Shown here piece by piece: positions 27,149 to 34,496 of a stretch of DNA of 64,000 bases; within the stretch, counting starts at the first letter, position 1; each line of letters opens with the position of its first letter. This DNA comes from CAZBRS01 sp964494475. Its GTDB lineage: Bacteria > Myxococcota_A > UBA9042 > CAZBRS01. The notes under the pieces are model-generated. The model ran no database searches and was not told the origin of the DNA. It saw nothing but the letters and a program-made list of their open reading frames with translations. Location: the NCBI GenBank assembly GCA_964494475.1, contig CAZBRS010000011.1, positions 1 through 64,000 on the forward strand, given 5' to 3'. Both the position numbers and the translations under genes were made by a program.

Positions 27149-27166
27149 ATGGGAATCAACGTTCCC
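27135..27166. promoter_or_regulatory. palindromic operator or centromere-like site of parA
   Basis: GGGAACGTTG (27135-27144) and CAACGTTCCC (27157-27166) form a perfect 10-bp inverted repeat with a 12-bp spacer, covering the -35 box of the parA promoter. Each arm also holds the self-complementary AACGTT. No T-run follows on either strand, so a terminator is unlikely. Autoregulation by the RHH partner is the simplest reading. Confidence 0.55.
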
Positions 27167-27168
27167 GT

Positions 27169-28803
27169 TTATTCCCCTTGGCAGCCGGACAGGTCGACGT
27201 GATCGAAGTACTGCAGGTCGAAGGCGTTGGCCGTCAGGCCCTTCAGGCAGGGGCGCACCAGCAGCGCGCGCGCGTAGTGATAGAGGGGAATGGCGGCCAC
27301 GTCGGCGGCCAGGCGCGCCTCGGCTTCGGCCACGATGGCCTCACGTGCTTGCTCCGTGGGGGCGTCGATCAGGCGGTCGAGCGTCGTGTCGAACTCGGCG
27401 TTGCGGTAGCGCGACGGGTTCTCGGGCGACGTCGAACGGAAGAGGCTGGTGAACGCGGCCGGGTCGGGGGCGACTGCGCACCACGCCATGCGCACCACCG
27501 CGAACTCGCCGCGCGCCAGTCGCTCGTTGAGCGCGCCCCATTCGAGCGCCTGCAGTTCGAGCCCGATACCCAGCGTCTCCTTGACGTCGCGCTGGAGGGC
27601 CTGGGCGATCAGACGGTTGCCCGCGTCCTCGTTCAGCAGGTAGGGCACCGGCGCGTCGGGCGTGGCGGCGTGCGCGGACTGCCGATACGCCTCCCGGGCC
27701 CGGTTCGGCGAGAAGCCCGCGTCGGGCGGCACGGAGGGCGGGTCCTGCCACAGGTCGGGGGGCGTGAAGCCCATGGCGGGCACTTGCCCCATGCCCAGCA
27801 CCTGCAGCGCCAGCTTCTCGCGATCGACCGCGGCCGCCAGCGCCCGGCGGAAGGCTACGTCGGCGGTCGGACCGCGCTCGTTGTTCAAGCCCAACAGCGC
27901 GGTGCAGGCCGCGGGCCACACGACCAGCGACGGATCGGCCTTGGCCAGCAGGGCGCGGACGCGCTCGATGGGGATCATGCCGAACACGAGGTCGGCCGCC
28001 CCCGAACGGAACAGGTCGTCGCCGTTCTGCTGGGTCTGCGCGAACGTGACCCGCACGCGGTCGAGCTTCAGGCTTTTCGCGCCGCGGTGGTGCGCGTTCG
28101 GCTCCAGCACCGCCTCCACGCCGGGCCGATAGGCCGCCAGCCGCCACGGGCCGTTCGACACGCCCTGGGGCGGCAGCATCCAGTTGGCCGGATGGGCGGC
28201 CCGCACCGCGCGGGGCACGGGCAGGAAGGCGGTGGTCGCCAGCGCGAAGGGCGTCAGGGGATGGGGCTTGGCCAACCGAACGCGCAGCGTGCGCTCGTCG
28301 ATCGCCTCGAAGCCGCCGTCGGGCGCGGCCAGCAGCTTCTCGAAGGGCTCGAGCACGCCGCACTGGGCCCCGGCGCCGAGGCAGTGGGCCCAGGCCTCCA
28401 CGAAGTCGGCTGCCTCGACGGGCGTCCCGTCGCTCCAGCGTGCGTCGTCGCGCAGGTGGAACGTGAACGTGCGTCCGTCGGCCGACACCGCGGGCTCGCC
28501 GGCTGCGCCCGGCCCGGTGCCCTTGCCGTCGGGGGTCATGACGCGCAGCCCCTCGTACAGGTTGCGGGCCAGGGCCGTGGCTTCGGTGTCGGCGCCGGCC
28601 GTCCAGTCGAGCGTCTTGGGCGCGTGGTACACCACCCGAAGTTCGCGCGGCGCGGCCTCTGCGCCACCTCCCGGGGTCGACGTTGCGGCCGGCGCCGGGC
28701 CGCCCGCCGGGCGCGTTTCGGGCCCCCTGCACCCGAGCGCGAGCGCGCCGATCAGCGCGAGGACACCCGTCGACCAGACTCCGCCCCAGCGAACGGTGCT
28801 CAT
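27169..28803 (-). CDS. peptide ABC transporter substrate-binding lipoprotein (family 5)
   Basis: The product is 544 aa with lipobox LIGALALGC. It reads as an OppA/DppA-type solute-binding protein: ELRVVYHAPKTLDWTAGADT at the mature N-terminus, LYEGLRVMTPDGKG, FHLRDDARWSDGTPVEAADF (the SBP_bac_5 signature region) and VSNGPWRLAAYRPG. It would bind oligopeptides outside the inner membrane. No permease or ATPase genes are adjacent, so it is an orphan here. TAA at 27171-27169. ATG 28803 is only 6 bp from a divergent promoter for the tRNA cluster. Confidence 0.88.
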   Translation of the reverse strand: MSTVRWGGVWSTGVLALIGALALGCRGPETRPAGGPAPAATSTPGGGAEAAPRELRVVYHAPKTLDWTAGADTEATALARNLYEGLRVMTPDGKGTGPGAAGEPAVSADGRTFTFHLRDDARWSDGTPVEAADFVEAWAHCLGAGAQCGVLEPFEKLLAAPDGGFEAIDERTLRVRLAKPHPLTPFALATTAFLPVPRAVRAAHPANWMLPPQGVSNGPWRLAAYRPGVEAVLEPNAHHRGAKSLKLDRVRVTFAQTQQNGDDLFRSGAADLVFGMIPIERVRALLAKADPSLVVWPAACTALLGLNNERGPTADVAFRRALAAAVDREKLALQVLGMGQVPAMGFTPPDLWQDPPSVPPDAGFSPNRAREAYRQSAHAATPDAPVPYLLNEDAGNRLIAQALQRDVKETLGIGLELQALEWGALNERLARGEFAVVRMAWCAVAPDPAAFTSLFRSTSPENPSRYRNAEFDTTLDRLIDAPTEQAREAIVAEAEARLAADVAAIPLYHYARALLVRPCLKGLTANAFDLQYFDHVDLSGCQGE

Positions 28804-28809
28804 TTCGGC

Positions 28810-28837
28810 TTGACCCCCGAGACGTTCTCCATAAGAT
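28810..28837 (+). promoter_or_regulatory. candidate promoter of the tRNA cluster
   Basis: TTGACC (28810-28815) and TAAGAT (28832-28837) are 16 nt apart, about 75 bp upstream of the first tRNA. The spacing is plausible for a tRNA transcript with a processed leader. Confidence 0.4.
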
Positions 28838-28911
28838 TACCCCCTGCGCGCGACGGGGCAAGCCTCCTCGGAGGTCCGTCGGCGAAGGGCTCGTTGACAA
28901 TTCGATTCCCC

Positions 28912-28996
28912 GGAGGAGTGGCCGAGCGGTTGAAGGCGGCGGTCTTGAAAACCGTTGAACCGAAAGGTTCCGGGGGTTCGAATCCCTCCTCCTCCG
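28912..28996 (+). tRNA. tRNA-Ser (anticodon TGA)
   Basis: A class II tRNA. The acceptor GGAGGAG pairs with CTCCTCC (28989-28995) with discriminator G. The anticodon loop CTTGAAA has anticodon TGA at 28946-28948. A long variable arm (GAACCGAAAGGTTC) and TTCGAAT T-loop are present. CCA is not encoded. Confidence 0.97.
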
Positions 28997-29049
28997 CGGC
29001 AGCGGAGGCAGGCGGCGCGTCCGAGCGTTCTTTGAAACTCGTTGTCAAC

Positions 29050-29142
29050 GGAGAGGTGGCCGAGTACGGCCGAAGGCGCTCGCCTGCTAAGCGAGTGTAC
29101 GGGACTAACCCTGTACCGCGGGTTCAAATCCCGCCCTCTCCG
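29050..29142 (+). tRNA. tRNA-Ser (anticodon GCT)
   Basis: A class II tRNA of 93 nt. The acceptor GGAGAGG pairs with CCTCTCC (29135-29141). The anticodon loop CTGCTAA has GCT at 29086-29088. The variable arm is long (GTACGGGACTAACCCTGTAC) and the T-loop is TTCAAAT. CCA is not encoded. Confidence 0.97.
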
Positions 29143-29155
29143 CGAAGGTTCTTGT

Positions 29156-29229
29156 GCGCCCGTGGCTCAGATGGATAGAGCACCGGACTACGAATCCGGT
29201 GGTCGCAGGTTCGAGTCCTGCCGGGCGCG
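29156..29229 (+). tRNA. tRNA-Arg (anticodon ACG)
   Basis: A class I tRNA of 74 nt. The acceptor GCGCCCG pairs with CGGGCGC (29222-29228). The anticodon loop CTACGAA has ACG at 29190-29192. This is the tRNA whose A34 is converted to inosine by TadA, and the tadA gene lies 67 bp downstream. Confidence 0.97.
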
Positions 29230-29233
29230 CGAC

Positions 29234-29267
29234 GAGGGGGACGGCTTCGGCCGTCCCCCTCATTTTT
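29234..29267 (+). terminator. strong Rho-independent terminator between tRNA-Arg and tadA
   Basis: A perfect 12-bp stem (GAGGGGGACGGC, 29234-29245; complement 29250-29261) with a TTCG tetraloop is followed by ATTTTT. It would end the upstream tRNA transcript only 29 bp before the tadA start. Confidence 0.92.
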
Positions 29268-29296
29268 GTTCTCTGAACTTCCAGCACAAGCACGGC

Positions 29297-29755
29297 ATGT
29301 CCGAGCACGACGAGCACTTCATGAGACTGGCGCTCGCCGAGGCCGAGGCAGCGCGAGCCCTCGGAGAGGTCCCGGTCGGCGCGGTCGCGGTCCGCGAGGG
29401 GAAGGTCATCGGCCGCGGCCACAACCGCCGCGAGACCGACGCCAACCCCCTGCGCCACGCCGAGCTGCTGGCCCTCGACGAGGCCGCCCGAGCCCTGCAA
29501 GCCTGGCGCCTGCTCGGGGTCACCCTCTACGTGACCCTCGAGCCCTGCCTCATGTGCGCCGGGGCCGTGGTGCTGGCGAGGATCGACCGCCTGGTCTACG
29601 CCGCCCCCGACCCCAAGGCCGGAGCGGTGGCCTCGGTCTTCCACGTGCTCGACGAGCCCCGCCTCAACCACCGCGTCGAGGTGACGGCCGGAGTGCTCGC
29701 CGCCGAGGCCGCCGAGGTGCTGAAGACCTTCTTTCGCGAACTGCGCCAGCGCTGA
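29297..29755 (+). CDS. tadA: tRNA(Arg) adenosine-34 deaminase TadA
   Basis: The product is 152 aa. It has the zinc deaminase site HAE (H54, E56 in LRHAELLAL) and PCLMC (C84, C87 in LEPCLMCAGA), in the normal TadA spacing and length. TadA converts A34 of tRNA-Arg(ACG) to inosine so that it can read CGU, CGC and CGA. The substrate tRNA gene lies immediately upstream. ATG 29297 (MSEHDEHFMRLAL) matches the family start; no clear Shine-Dalgarno precedes it, and the gene lies directly behind a terminator, so expression depends on read-through or an unseen promoter. tRNA-Ser(CGA) follows. Confidence 0.95.
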   Translation: MSEHDEHFMRLALAEAEAARALGEVPVGAVAVREGKVIGRGHNRRETDANPLRHAELLALDEAARALQAWRLLGVTLYVTLEPCLMCAGAVVLARIDRLVYAAPDPKAGAVASVFHVLDEPRLNHRVEVTAGVLAAEAAEVLKTFFRELRQR

Positions 29756-29784
29756 TCGCGAATCGTTCTCGTGACAAGATCTAC

Positions 29785-29871
29785 GGAGAGGTGGCCGAGC
29801 GGTTGAAGGCACCTGACTCGAAATCAGGCGTGCTCGTAAGGGTACCCGGGGTTCAAATCCCCGCCTCTCCG
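29785..29871 (+). tRNA. tRNA-Ser (anticodon CGA)
   Basis: A class II tRNA of 87 nt. The acceptor GGAGAGG pairs with CCTCTCC (29864-29870). The anticodon loop CTCGAAA has CGA at 29819-29821. The variable arm and TTCAAAT T-loop are normal. The base composition changes to AT-richer DNA right after its 3' end. Confidence 0.97.
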
Positions 29872-29877
29872 CCGTAG

Positions 29878-29915
29878 ACAAAGGGGTTTTCATCGCGAGG
29901 TGGGAGCCCCTTTGT
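29878..29915 (+). terminator. hairpin downstream of tRNA-Ser(CGA), possible terminator
   Basis: ACAAAGGGG (29878-29886) pairs with CCCCTTTGT (29907-29915), a perfect 9-bp stem with a 20-nt loop, followed by a short T-rich stretch (TGTAT). It is weaker than the terminator at 29234. Confidence 0.5.
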
Positions 29916-30128
29916 TGTATCCGGGCGCCTTCAGTAACTACATCGTCACCACCAGCGCGTGTCGTTCGATTTGTCGACACGTATTGCCTTAACTTTCCGG
30001 AGTTACGTGGCATTATCGCACCGACGGAAACGCGGCGCGCAAGCGTCCGTTGTTCGTCGTGCGGGTTGACGATCTGCTCGTCGCACGATACGGTCGACGG
30101 CACAATTCGTACTCGCGGATGAGAAGAA

Positions 30129-30572
30129 ATGTCGCGGATCGCTTCGCACGCGTTTCTTGTTGTGATCATCATCTTCGGTTGCGCCGTCGCGTGCAAATCG
30201 GAATGCGAGAAAGCGGCGACAGTTTTTTGCGACAATCGCCACATGAATAAGGAGGAAAGCGCAAGAAAAAGTTACGATTTAAGCAGCAGAGAGTGGAGAA
30301 AGGTTCGCGACGATAATCGAGATCTTTCGACATGCAGTGATGGCGCAAATTTAGTATATAATCATTGCGACAATTACGCATGCTACTCTGATTGTCGCAA
30401 AGATGACAATACAGACGAGGCCGCGGACCATCGCCAACGTGGCATGCTTTTTGCCGTGACCGTGCCATGTGATAGGGAATTGGCTTGTGTCAAGCCGCCT
30501 CCAGTCCTTTTGTTCGACTTCGACTACGATTCCTGTTACGCGGAGGCCTTTTTTCATTGCGCTTCCAAGTAG
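30129..30572 (+). CDS. small Cys-rich lipoprotein in AT-rich DNA, function unknown
   Basis: The product is 147 aa. A short hydrophobic signal (FLVVIIIFGCAVAC) ends in a lipobox-like Cys, and the mature part has about ten more Cys, many paired in CxxxC or CxxxxxxC spacing. Codon use is clearly AT-richer than the neighbours (AAA, GAT, ATA and TTT are frequent), and the flanks 29880-30128 are also AT-richer. GAGAAG lies just before ATG 30129. No family recognised. The composition and position directly behind a tRNA gene suggest acquisition by transfer. Confidence 0.6.
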   Translation: MSRIASHAFLVVIIIFGCAVACKSECEKAATVFCDNRHMNKEESARKSYDLSSREWRKVRDDNRDLSTCSDGANLVYNHCDNYACYSDCRKDDNTDEAADHRQRGMLFAVTVPCDRELACVKPPPVLLFDFDYDSCYAEAFFHCASK

Positions 30573-30878
30573 GTCACGGGTGCAGACGCGGTGAGCACTC
30601 GCGGTGTCAGCAGACGCGACGCGACGCGGCGTCGGCCGGCGCACGTAACGCCTCGTCCTACCCGGTCTGGCCCGCGTAGCGTGTCCCTCCGGCGAGGTTT
30701 CCTCCGGCGCCCTTCACCCCTTGACCCTCCGCCAATTCTGCGCTTGCTTGCGTCGAATGTCCCATCCATCTAGGTGGCCCCGCGTCTGCGCCCAGCGCTC
30801 GGCATCGCCCTTGACGCCGGACCTCTCCACGCCTATAAGTACCAGTGGGCGCGTCCTCAAGGGGATGCGCTTTTACCC
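30573..30878. other. intergenic stretch without a recognisable gene
   Basis: GC-rich again after the AT-rich gene. Short ORFs here have no plausible start or domain. A GACGCGACGCGACGCGGCG-type microrepeat is visible around 30613-30635. No other signal was seen before the hairpin at 30879. Confidence 0.5.
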
Positions 30879-30923
30879 CCCCAGGCTCTGGGCGGCGTCA
30901 GTCGTCCAGACCCTGGGGTTTTT
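30879..30923 (+). terminator. terminator-like hairpin in the leader of the NYN gene
   Basis: CCCCAGGCTCTGG (30879-30891) pairs with CCAGACCCTGGGG (30906-30918), 13 positions with one mismatch and a 14-nt loop, followed by TTTTT (30919-30923). It ends 17 bp before the TTG start of the NYN gene, so it is either a misplaced terminator of upstream transcription or an attenuator. Confidence 0.7.
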
Positions 30924-30940
30924 CTTGTCTGGAGCCCTCA

Positions 30941-31585
30941 TTGTCTGACCGCGCCGTCCTCTTCGTCGACGGGAGCAACTGGTACCACGGCCTCAAGGAT
31001 CACGGCGTCGAGGCCCTCGGTCGGCTCGACTACCGACGCGTGTCCGAGAAGCTCGTGGAGCCTCGCGATTGGACGGCCACGCGCTACTACATCGGCCGCA
31101 TGGATCGAGGCTGGAACCAGCACGAATACGACGCGCAGCAGTCGTTCCTGGCTCGCCTCGTCCGCGACGATCCGGCGCGGATCACCCACCACCTCGGCAG
31201 GATGGAACGCCGGAAGGAACACAACGCGCTGGCCGACGAGTTGCTTCGGTATCTGGCCAGCCTCGACACCCGCCTTGACCCTGCCGTCTACCACGGCCTC
31301 GTCGCCCTGGCGACGCGAGCCCGCACAACCGACGTGCTGGTCGAGAAGGCCGTCGACGTCATGCTCGCGGTCGACTTGGTGGTCATGGCCGAGCGGGACG
31401 AGTACGACGCGGCATTCATCCTCTCGGCCGACGGGGACTTCACGCCGGCCGTCCTGGCGGCCAAGGCCAACGGCAAGCGTGTCTACGCCGTCTCGACGCG
31501 CTACGGCGCCCAGTTGAAGAGCGTCTGCGACGCGTTCATCCGGCTTCAGCCAGGATGGTTCTCCGACTGCTACCGGGCGGCGTAG
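30941..31585 (+). CDS. NYN/PIN-like domain RNase (DUF88/LabA family)
   Basis: The product is 214 aa. The NYN acidic residues appear in order: AVLFVDGSNWYHG (N-terminal Asp), KAVDVMLAVDLVV (central Asp pair) and FILSADGDFTPAV (C-terminal Asp), the standard LabA/DUF88 arrangement for a metal-dependent RNase. TTG 30941 is preferred as the start: GGAG lies seven bases upstream and MSDRAVLFVDGSNW is the family start. The longer in-frame ATG 30845 would read through a terminator hairpin. Such proteins act in RNA turnover or defence; the role here is unknown. Confidence 0.85.
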   Translation: MSDRAVLFVDGSNWYHGLKDHGVEALGRLDYRRVSEKLVEPRDWTATRYYIGRMDRGWNQHEYDAQQSFLARLVRDDPARITHHLGRMERRKEHNALADELLRYLASLDTRLDPAVYHGLVALATRARTTDVLVEKAVDVMLAVDLVVMAERDEYDAAFILSADGDFTPAVLAAKANGKRVYAVSTRYGAQLKSVCDAFIRLQPGWFSDCYRAA

Positions 31586-31687
31586 GTGACGTGAGTACCC
31601 GCCACTGGAGTGCGGAAATGCGGTTCTCCCGTCGGGTGTGAGCGCGCTCCCGTCGTCAGCTTCCTTGATTCTTTTTCCGTATGATGG

Positions 31688-32668
31688 ATGATCATCGCAA
31701 CCCTCACTCCGCGAGTGATGATGACGACTCCGGCTCACATCACCAGGCCTGTGGCCCCGGCGACGACGGCTTCACCGGCATCATCAACGCCCACGCTTGC
31801 CCAGCGCACGCTCTCGGGGCTGAAGGGGAAAGGCTACGAAGCTCAATCCGCGGCCCTGTCACCGTTGTCACCGACGGCACCGGGTTTGACCTACCCGCGT
31901 GTCGCGGTGCTCGGCACGGAGCGCGTCAACGTGGGCAGTCGCGAGGAGGAAGCAGAGGCCGTTCGGATCCTCGAGGAACTGAAAGATCGGTATGGGATTG
32001 TGCTCGATTCGGCGAAGAGCGTCGACGCGATCCGGGCTCAGTACACGAACGTACCGAAGGCCGTGACCGACCTGTTGAAGACCGGGTCGTGGGAGATCAA
32101 GGAACTGCGTGCGCTCGAGCGCGCGCTCGCCTGCTTCGCTCCCATCCTGGGCGACAAGCGCAAGACGTCGTCGCGCAAGGATGCGCCCCAGGAGATCTCC
32201 GGGATCGGCAAGGTCGAGCGAGCCATCGACGAGAACACTGCCGCGGGTGCGCTCGATGACACGACGTTCGGGGAGTACTTTCCAGGTGCAGCCAACGTCG
32301 GGATGTTCGCGGCCGGGACGGGAAGCACGACCGATTTCGCGGACAACGCCAAGCAAATCAAGGGAACGGTCGTTCACGAGGTGGCGCACGCGTTGCTCGC
32401 CCACAAGCGCGACGACTGGGCGGGCCGGCTCGATTTCTGGATGGACGCCTTCACGCCGAGCGGGAAGGCGGGAGCAGAGGCGCCTCCCACGACGTATGGC
32501 GAGACGAACGCGCGCGAGGATCTGTCCGAGTCCGTGATGTACTTCTTCGTCGACAGGGCAGCTTTCGAGGTAAGGTGTCCGAAGCGCGTCAAGATCGTCG
32601 ACGAGTACGTCGAGGAGTGGACCCCTCGGTCGGAGCAGAACACCAGCGGGCCCAAGAGGAAGCCTTGA
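31688..32668 (+). CDS. HExxH zinc metallopeptidase-like protein without signal peptide
   Basis: The product is up to 326 aa. A Pro/Thr/Ala-rich disordered N-terminus (residues 1-38) is followed by SGLKGKGYEAQSAALSP, a segment that resembles sequences seen before toxin domains of Myxococcota; that link is from memory and weak. The zinc site is VVHEVAHALLA (HEVAH) near residue 232, with a downstream Glu candidate in NAREDLSESVMYF. No signal peptide or TM helix. The start is uncertain: ATG 31688, 31718 and 31721 are in frame and none has a clear RBS. A membrane-anchored partner gene follows after 8 bp. Confidence 0.6.
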   Translation: MIIATLTPRVMMTTPAHITRPVAPATTASPASSTPTLAQRTLSGLKGKGYEAQSAALSPLSPTAPGLTYPRVAVLGTERVNVGSREEEAEAVRILEELKDRYGIVLDSAKSVDAIRAQYTNVPKAVTDLLKTGSWEIKELRALERALACFAPILGDKRKTSSRKDAPQEISGIGKVERAIDENTAAGALDDTTFGEYFPGAANVGMFAAGTGSTTDFADNAKQIKGTVVHEVAHALLAHKRDDWAGRLDFWMDAFTPSGKAGAEAPPTTYGETNAREDLSESVMYFFVDRAAFEVRCPKRVKIVDEYVEEWTPRSEQNTSGPKRKP

Positions 32669-32676
32669 GGACTGCG

Positions 32677-33240
32677 ATGCCGTGGGTGCAGAGGCTCTGG
32701 CTGCCGGCCTTGGTGGTTTGCGTCCTGGCCATGATCCTCGTTCGTGGGGCGTGGACCCAGGGCAGGCTACCGGGCGGCGCGAAGGAGGGTGCAGAGATGA
32801 TGGAGTTGAGCCGTTTGCAGCAACTTACGACGCAGCCGCGAGCGAGCGTGCTTCGCGACCTCGGCATCGGGGCGCAGGGAGGCGAAACCGGCGTAGCCTA
32901 TGGTGGCCTCGCGGGGCTCGTGCGTGTGCACGAAGCCTCGAGCCACCCGGCTTTTTTCTTCTTTCGGGGCGAGCACGTCGCGCTGATCTACGCGAGCGAC
33001 AGCGCCTACCTGGCGGCCTTCACGGTCTCCGCGCTTCGGGAACACCTTGGGGAACCCGCGCTGGAACTGCGTTCCAGGGCAGGAAAGGCCAGCGTCCTCG
33101 CGGTCTACCCGGCGGCCGGCGTGGCGTTCTCGTTTTCACCCTCCGATTCGCACGTGGAGTTCCTGGAGGTCTTCCCGGCCACGACCGCAGACACCTACCA
33201 GCGCGACATCTATCGCGAGCCCGCGGCCTTCTCCCGCTAG
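32677..33240 (+). CDS. membrane-anchored small protein, putative partner of the upstream metallopeptidase
   Basis: The product is 187 aa. The N-terminal hydrophobic helix (LWLPALVVCVLAMILVRGAW) acts as a signal anchor; the remaining 155 residues would lie outside the inner membrane. No family recognised and no catalytic motif. GAGG lies six bases before ATG 32677; the ORF opens 34 codons upstream inside the previous gene. The gene starts 8 bp after the HEVAH protein stop. An immunity or inhibitor role is inference from context only. Confidence 0.6.
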   Translation: MPWVQRLWLPALVVCVLAMILVRGAWTQGRLPGGAKEGAEMMELSRLQQLTTQPRASVLRDLGIGAQGGETGVAYGGLAGLVRVHEASSHPAFFFFRGEHVALIYASDSAYLAAFTVSALREHLGEPALELRSRAGKASVLAVYPAAGVAFSFSPSDSHVEFLEVFPATTADTYQRDIYREPAAFSR

Positions 33241-33315
33241 TTGGGCCGACTTGTGCCTTGCTTCTCGCGCTGCTTCTCGGAAGATGATCCCAACCGATGC
33301 GCGGAGGCTCCTCCC

Positions 33316-34068
33316 ATGCCCCACGAACCGAAGACCCGGGCGCCGGCCGCCAAGCCGCCCCTGCCGCAGGCCGGCGCTGCGACGAGCTCGGCCTCCGGGG
33401 GGGTCGCGGGGGCGCTGCGCGGCACGGCGGGGCTCGCGGCCCAGCGGGCCGTCGTGCGTCCGGCCGCGGCGGCTCCGGCGCAGCCCACGCTCCGCGAGGT
33501 GGCCGAGTCCATCACCGTGACGGGCGGCCACGGCGGCGCTTCCGACAAGAAGGTCGTGGTCGACGAGGTGGTCAAGATCCCGCGGGGCGGCCTCGAGGCG
33601 CTGAAGAAGAAGGGCACCCGGATCGTGGTCTGCCACGACTCGGTCACCGACGTGATGACCGAGTTGAAGGGTGTGGCTCCGCGCGGGTGGCCGCCGGGAA
33701 TGACGTGGGACAGCGTCCCCGGGCTATTCGACTCGGGCGGCAACCGCGTGATCGTCGCCACGCGTGGCGGCAAGGTCCCGCCCACGGGCGATGGGCACGG
33801 GTCGGCGAACCTGGTCATTCACGAGGTGGGCCACGCCATCGACGCCGCGGGCGGCGGCATGTCCAACAGCGCCGACTTCCTGCAGGCGCGGGCCAAGGAC
33901 GTGGCCAAGCTGTCGGCCTACGAGACGCAGGCCGGCACCGCGGGCCAGGAAGAGACCTTCGCCGAGGACATGGCGCGCTTCTATGGCGGCGAGGCCGACC
34001 ACGCCAAGAACTACGCGGGCCTCGACGCGTACTGGAAAGGCAACCCGCTCGACAAGATCGGGAAGTAG
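33316..34068 (+). CDS. anthrax-lethal-factor-like (ATLF) zinc metallopeptidase, no signal peptide
   Basis: The product is 250 aa. Residues 1-70 are Pro/Ala-rich. The C-terminal two-thirds match the ATLF-like layout: VVVDEVVKIPRGGLEAL, GTRIVVC, zinc motif LVIHEVGHAIDAA (HEVGH near residue 175) and a downstream Glu candidate in EETFAEDMARFYGG. ATLF-like domains occur in secreted toxins and effectors. It lacks a signal peptide, so export by a dedicated secretion machine, or cytoplasmic action, is possible. GGAGG lies seven bases before ATG 33316. The following lipoprotein gene starts 3 bp after its stop. Confidence 0.75.
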   Translation: MPHEPKTRAPAAKPPLPQAGAATSSASGGVAGALRGTAGLAAQRAVVRPAAAAPAQPTLREVAESITVTGGHGGASDKKVVVDEVVKIPRGGLEALKKKGTRIVVCHDSVTDVMTELKGVAPRGWPPGMTWDSVPGLFDSGGNRVIVATRGGKVPPTGDGHGSANLVIHEVGHAIDAAGGGMSNSADFLQARAKDVAKLSAYETQAGTAGQEETFAEDMARFYGGEADHAKNYAGLDAYWKGNPLDKIGK

Positions 34069-34071
34069 ATC

Positions 34072-34395
34072 GTGCGCACGACCCTCGCCGCGCTGGCCCT
34101 GGCGCTCTCGACTGCGGGAGCCTGCCGGGCCGCGCCCGGTGCGCCCGAAGCGGCCCCGCCGGCACCCCAGGGAAAGCAGGAGGCCCCCATGACCGCTCCC
34201 ACGTCCATCGGCGTCGCCACGCTGAACCCCGACGGCAGCCTCACCCTGCAGCTTCGCGCCGAAGGGCCGGGCCTGCGGGGCGACGCCCAGTTCGTCTACA
34301 AGCCGGGCGATGCCATGATCAAGACCGTGCTGGACCACGTGGGCGGGCTCGCGCCGGGCGAGTCCAAGCCCGTCCCGCCCTGGCCCGAGGAGTAG
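34072..34395 (+). CDS. small lipoprotein, putative partner of the ATLF-like peptidase
   Basis: The product is 107 aa from GTG 34072, with GGAAG six bases upstream. The signal ends in a lipobox (ALSTAGAC), then a Pro/Ala-rich tether and a compact domain of about 60 residues (SIGVATLNPDGSLTLQLRAE, GDAMIKTVLDHVGGLAPGE). It starts 3 bp after the peptidase stop, so translation is probably coupled. No family recognised. A periplasmic inhibitor or immunity role is inference. Confidence 0.6.
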   Translation: MRTTLAALALALSTAGACRAAPGAPEAAPPAPQGKQEAPMTAPTSIGVATLNPDGSLTLQLRAEGPGLRGDAQFVYKPGDAMIKTVLDHVGGLAPGESKPVPPWPEE

Positions 34396-34496
34396 GCGAG
34401 CCCGTCACGGCCCCGCGCTCGACTCCCCGTCCCCGACGTTGCCGCGCCGCCGTCTTCGCGCTACCGTGGGAACGAACGACCTCGCGCGAGGCTCTC

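Noticed and set aside
27135..27166. Inverted repeat as a Rho-independent terminator of the peptide-binding lipoprotein gene
   Set aside because: No T-run on either strand, and the repeat overlaps a good parA promoter.
28894..28899. TTGACA as promoter of tRNA-Ser(TGA)
   Set aside because: A -10 box at normal spacing would fall inside the tRNA gene; the TTGACC/TAAGAT pair upstream fits better.
30845..30940. Upstream ATG start for the NYN gene
   Set aside because: It would translate through the terminator hairpin; TTG 30941 has GGAG and the family N-terminus.
29880..34395. Complete genomic island bounded by attL/attR
   Set aside because: No integrase and no repeat of the tRNA-Ser 3' end were found on the right side.
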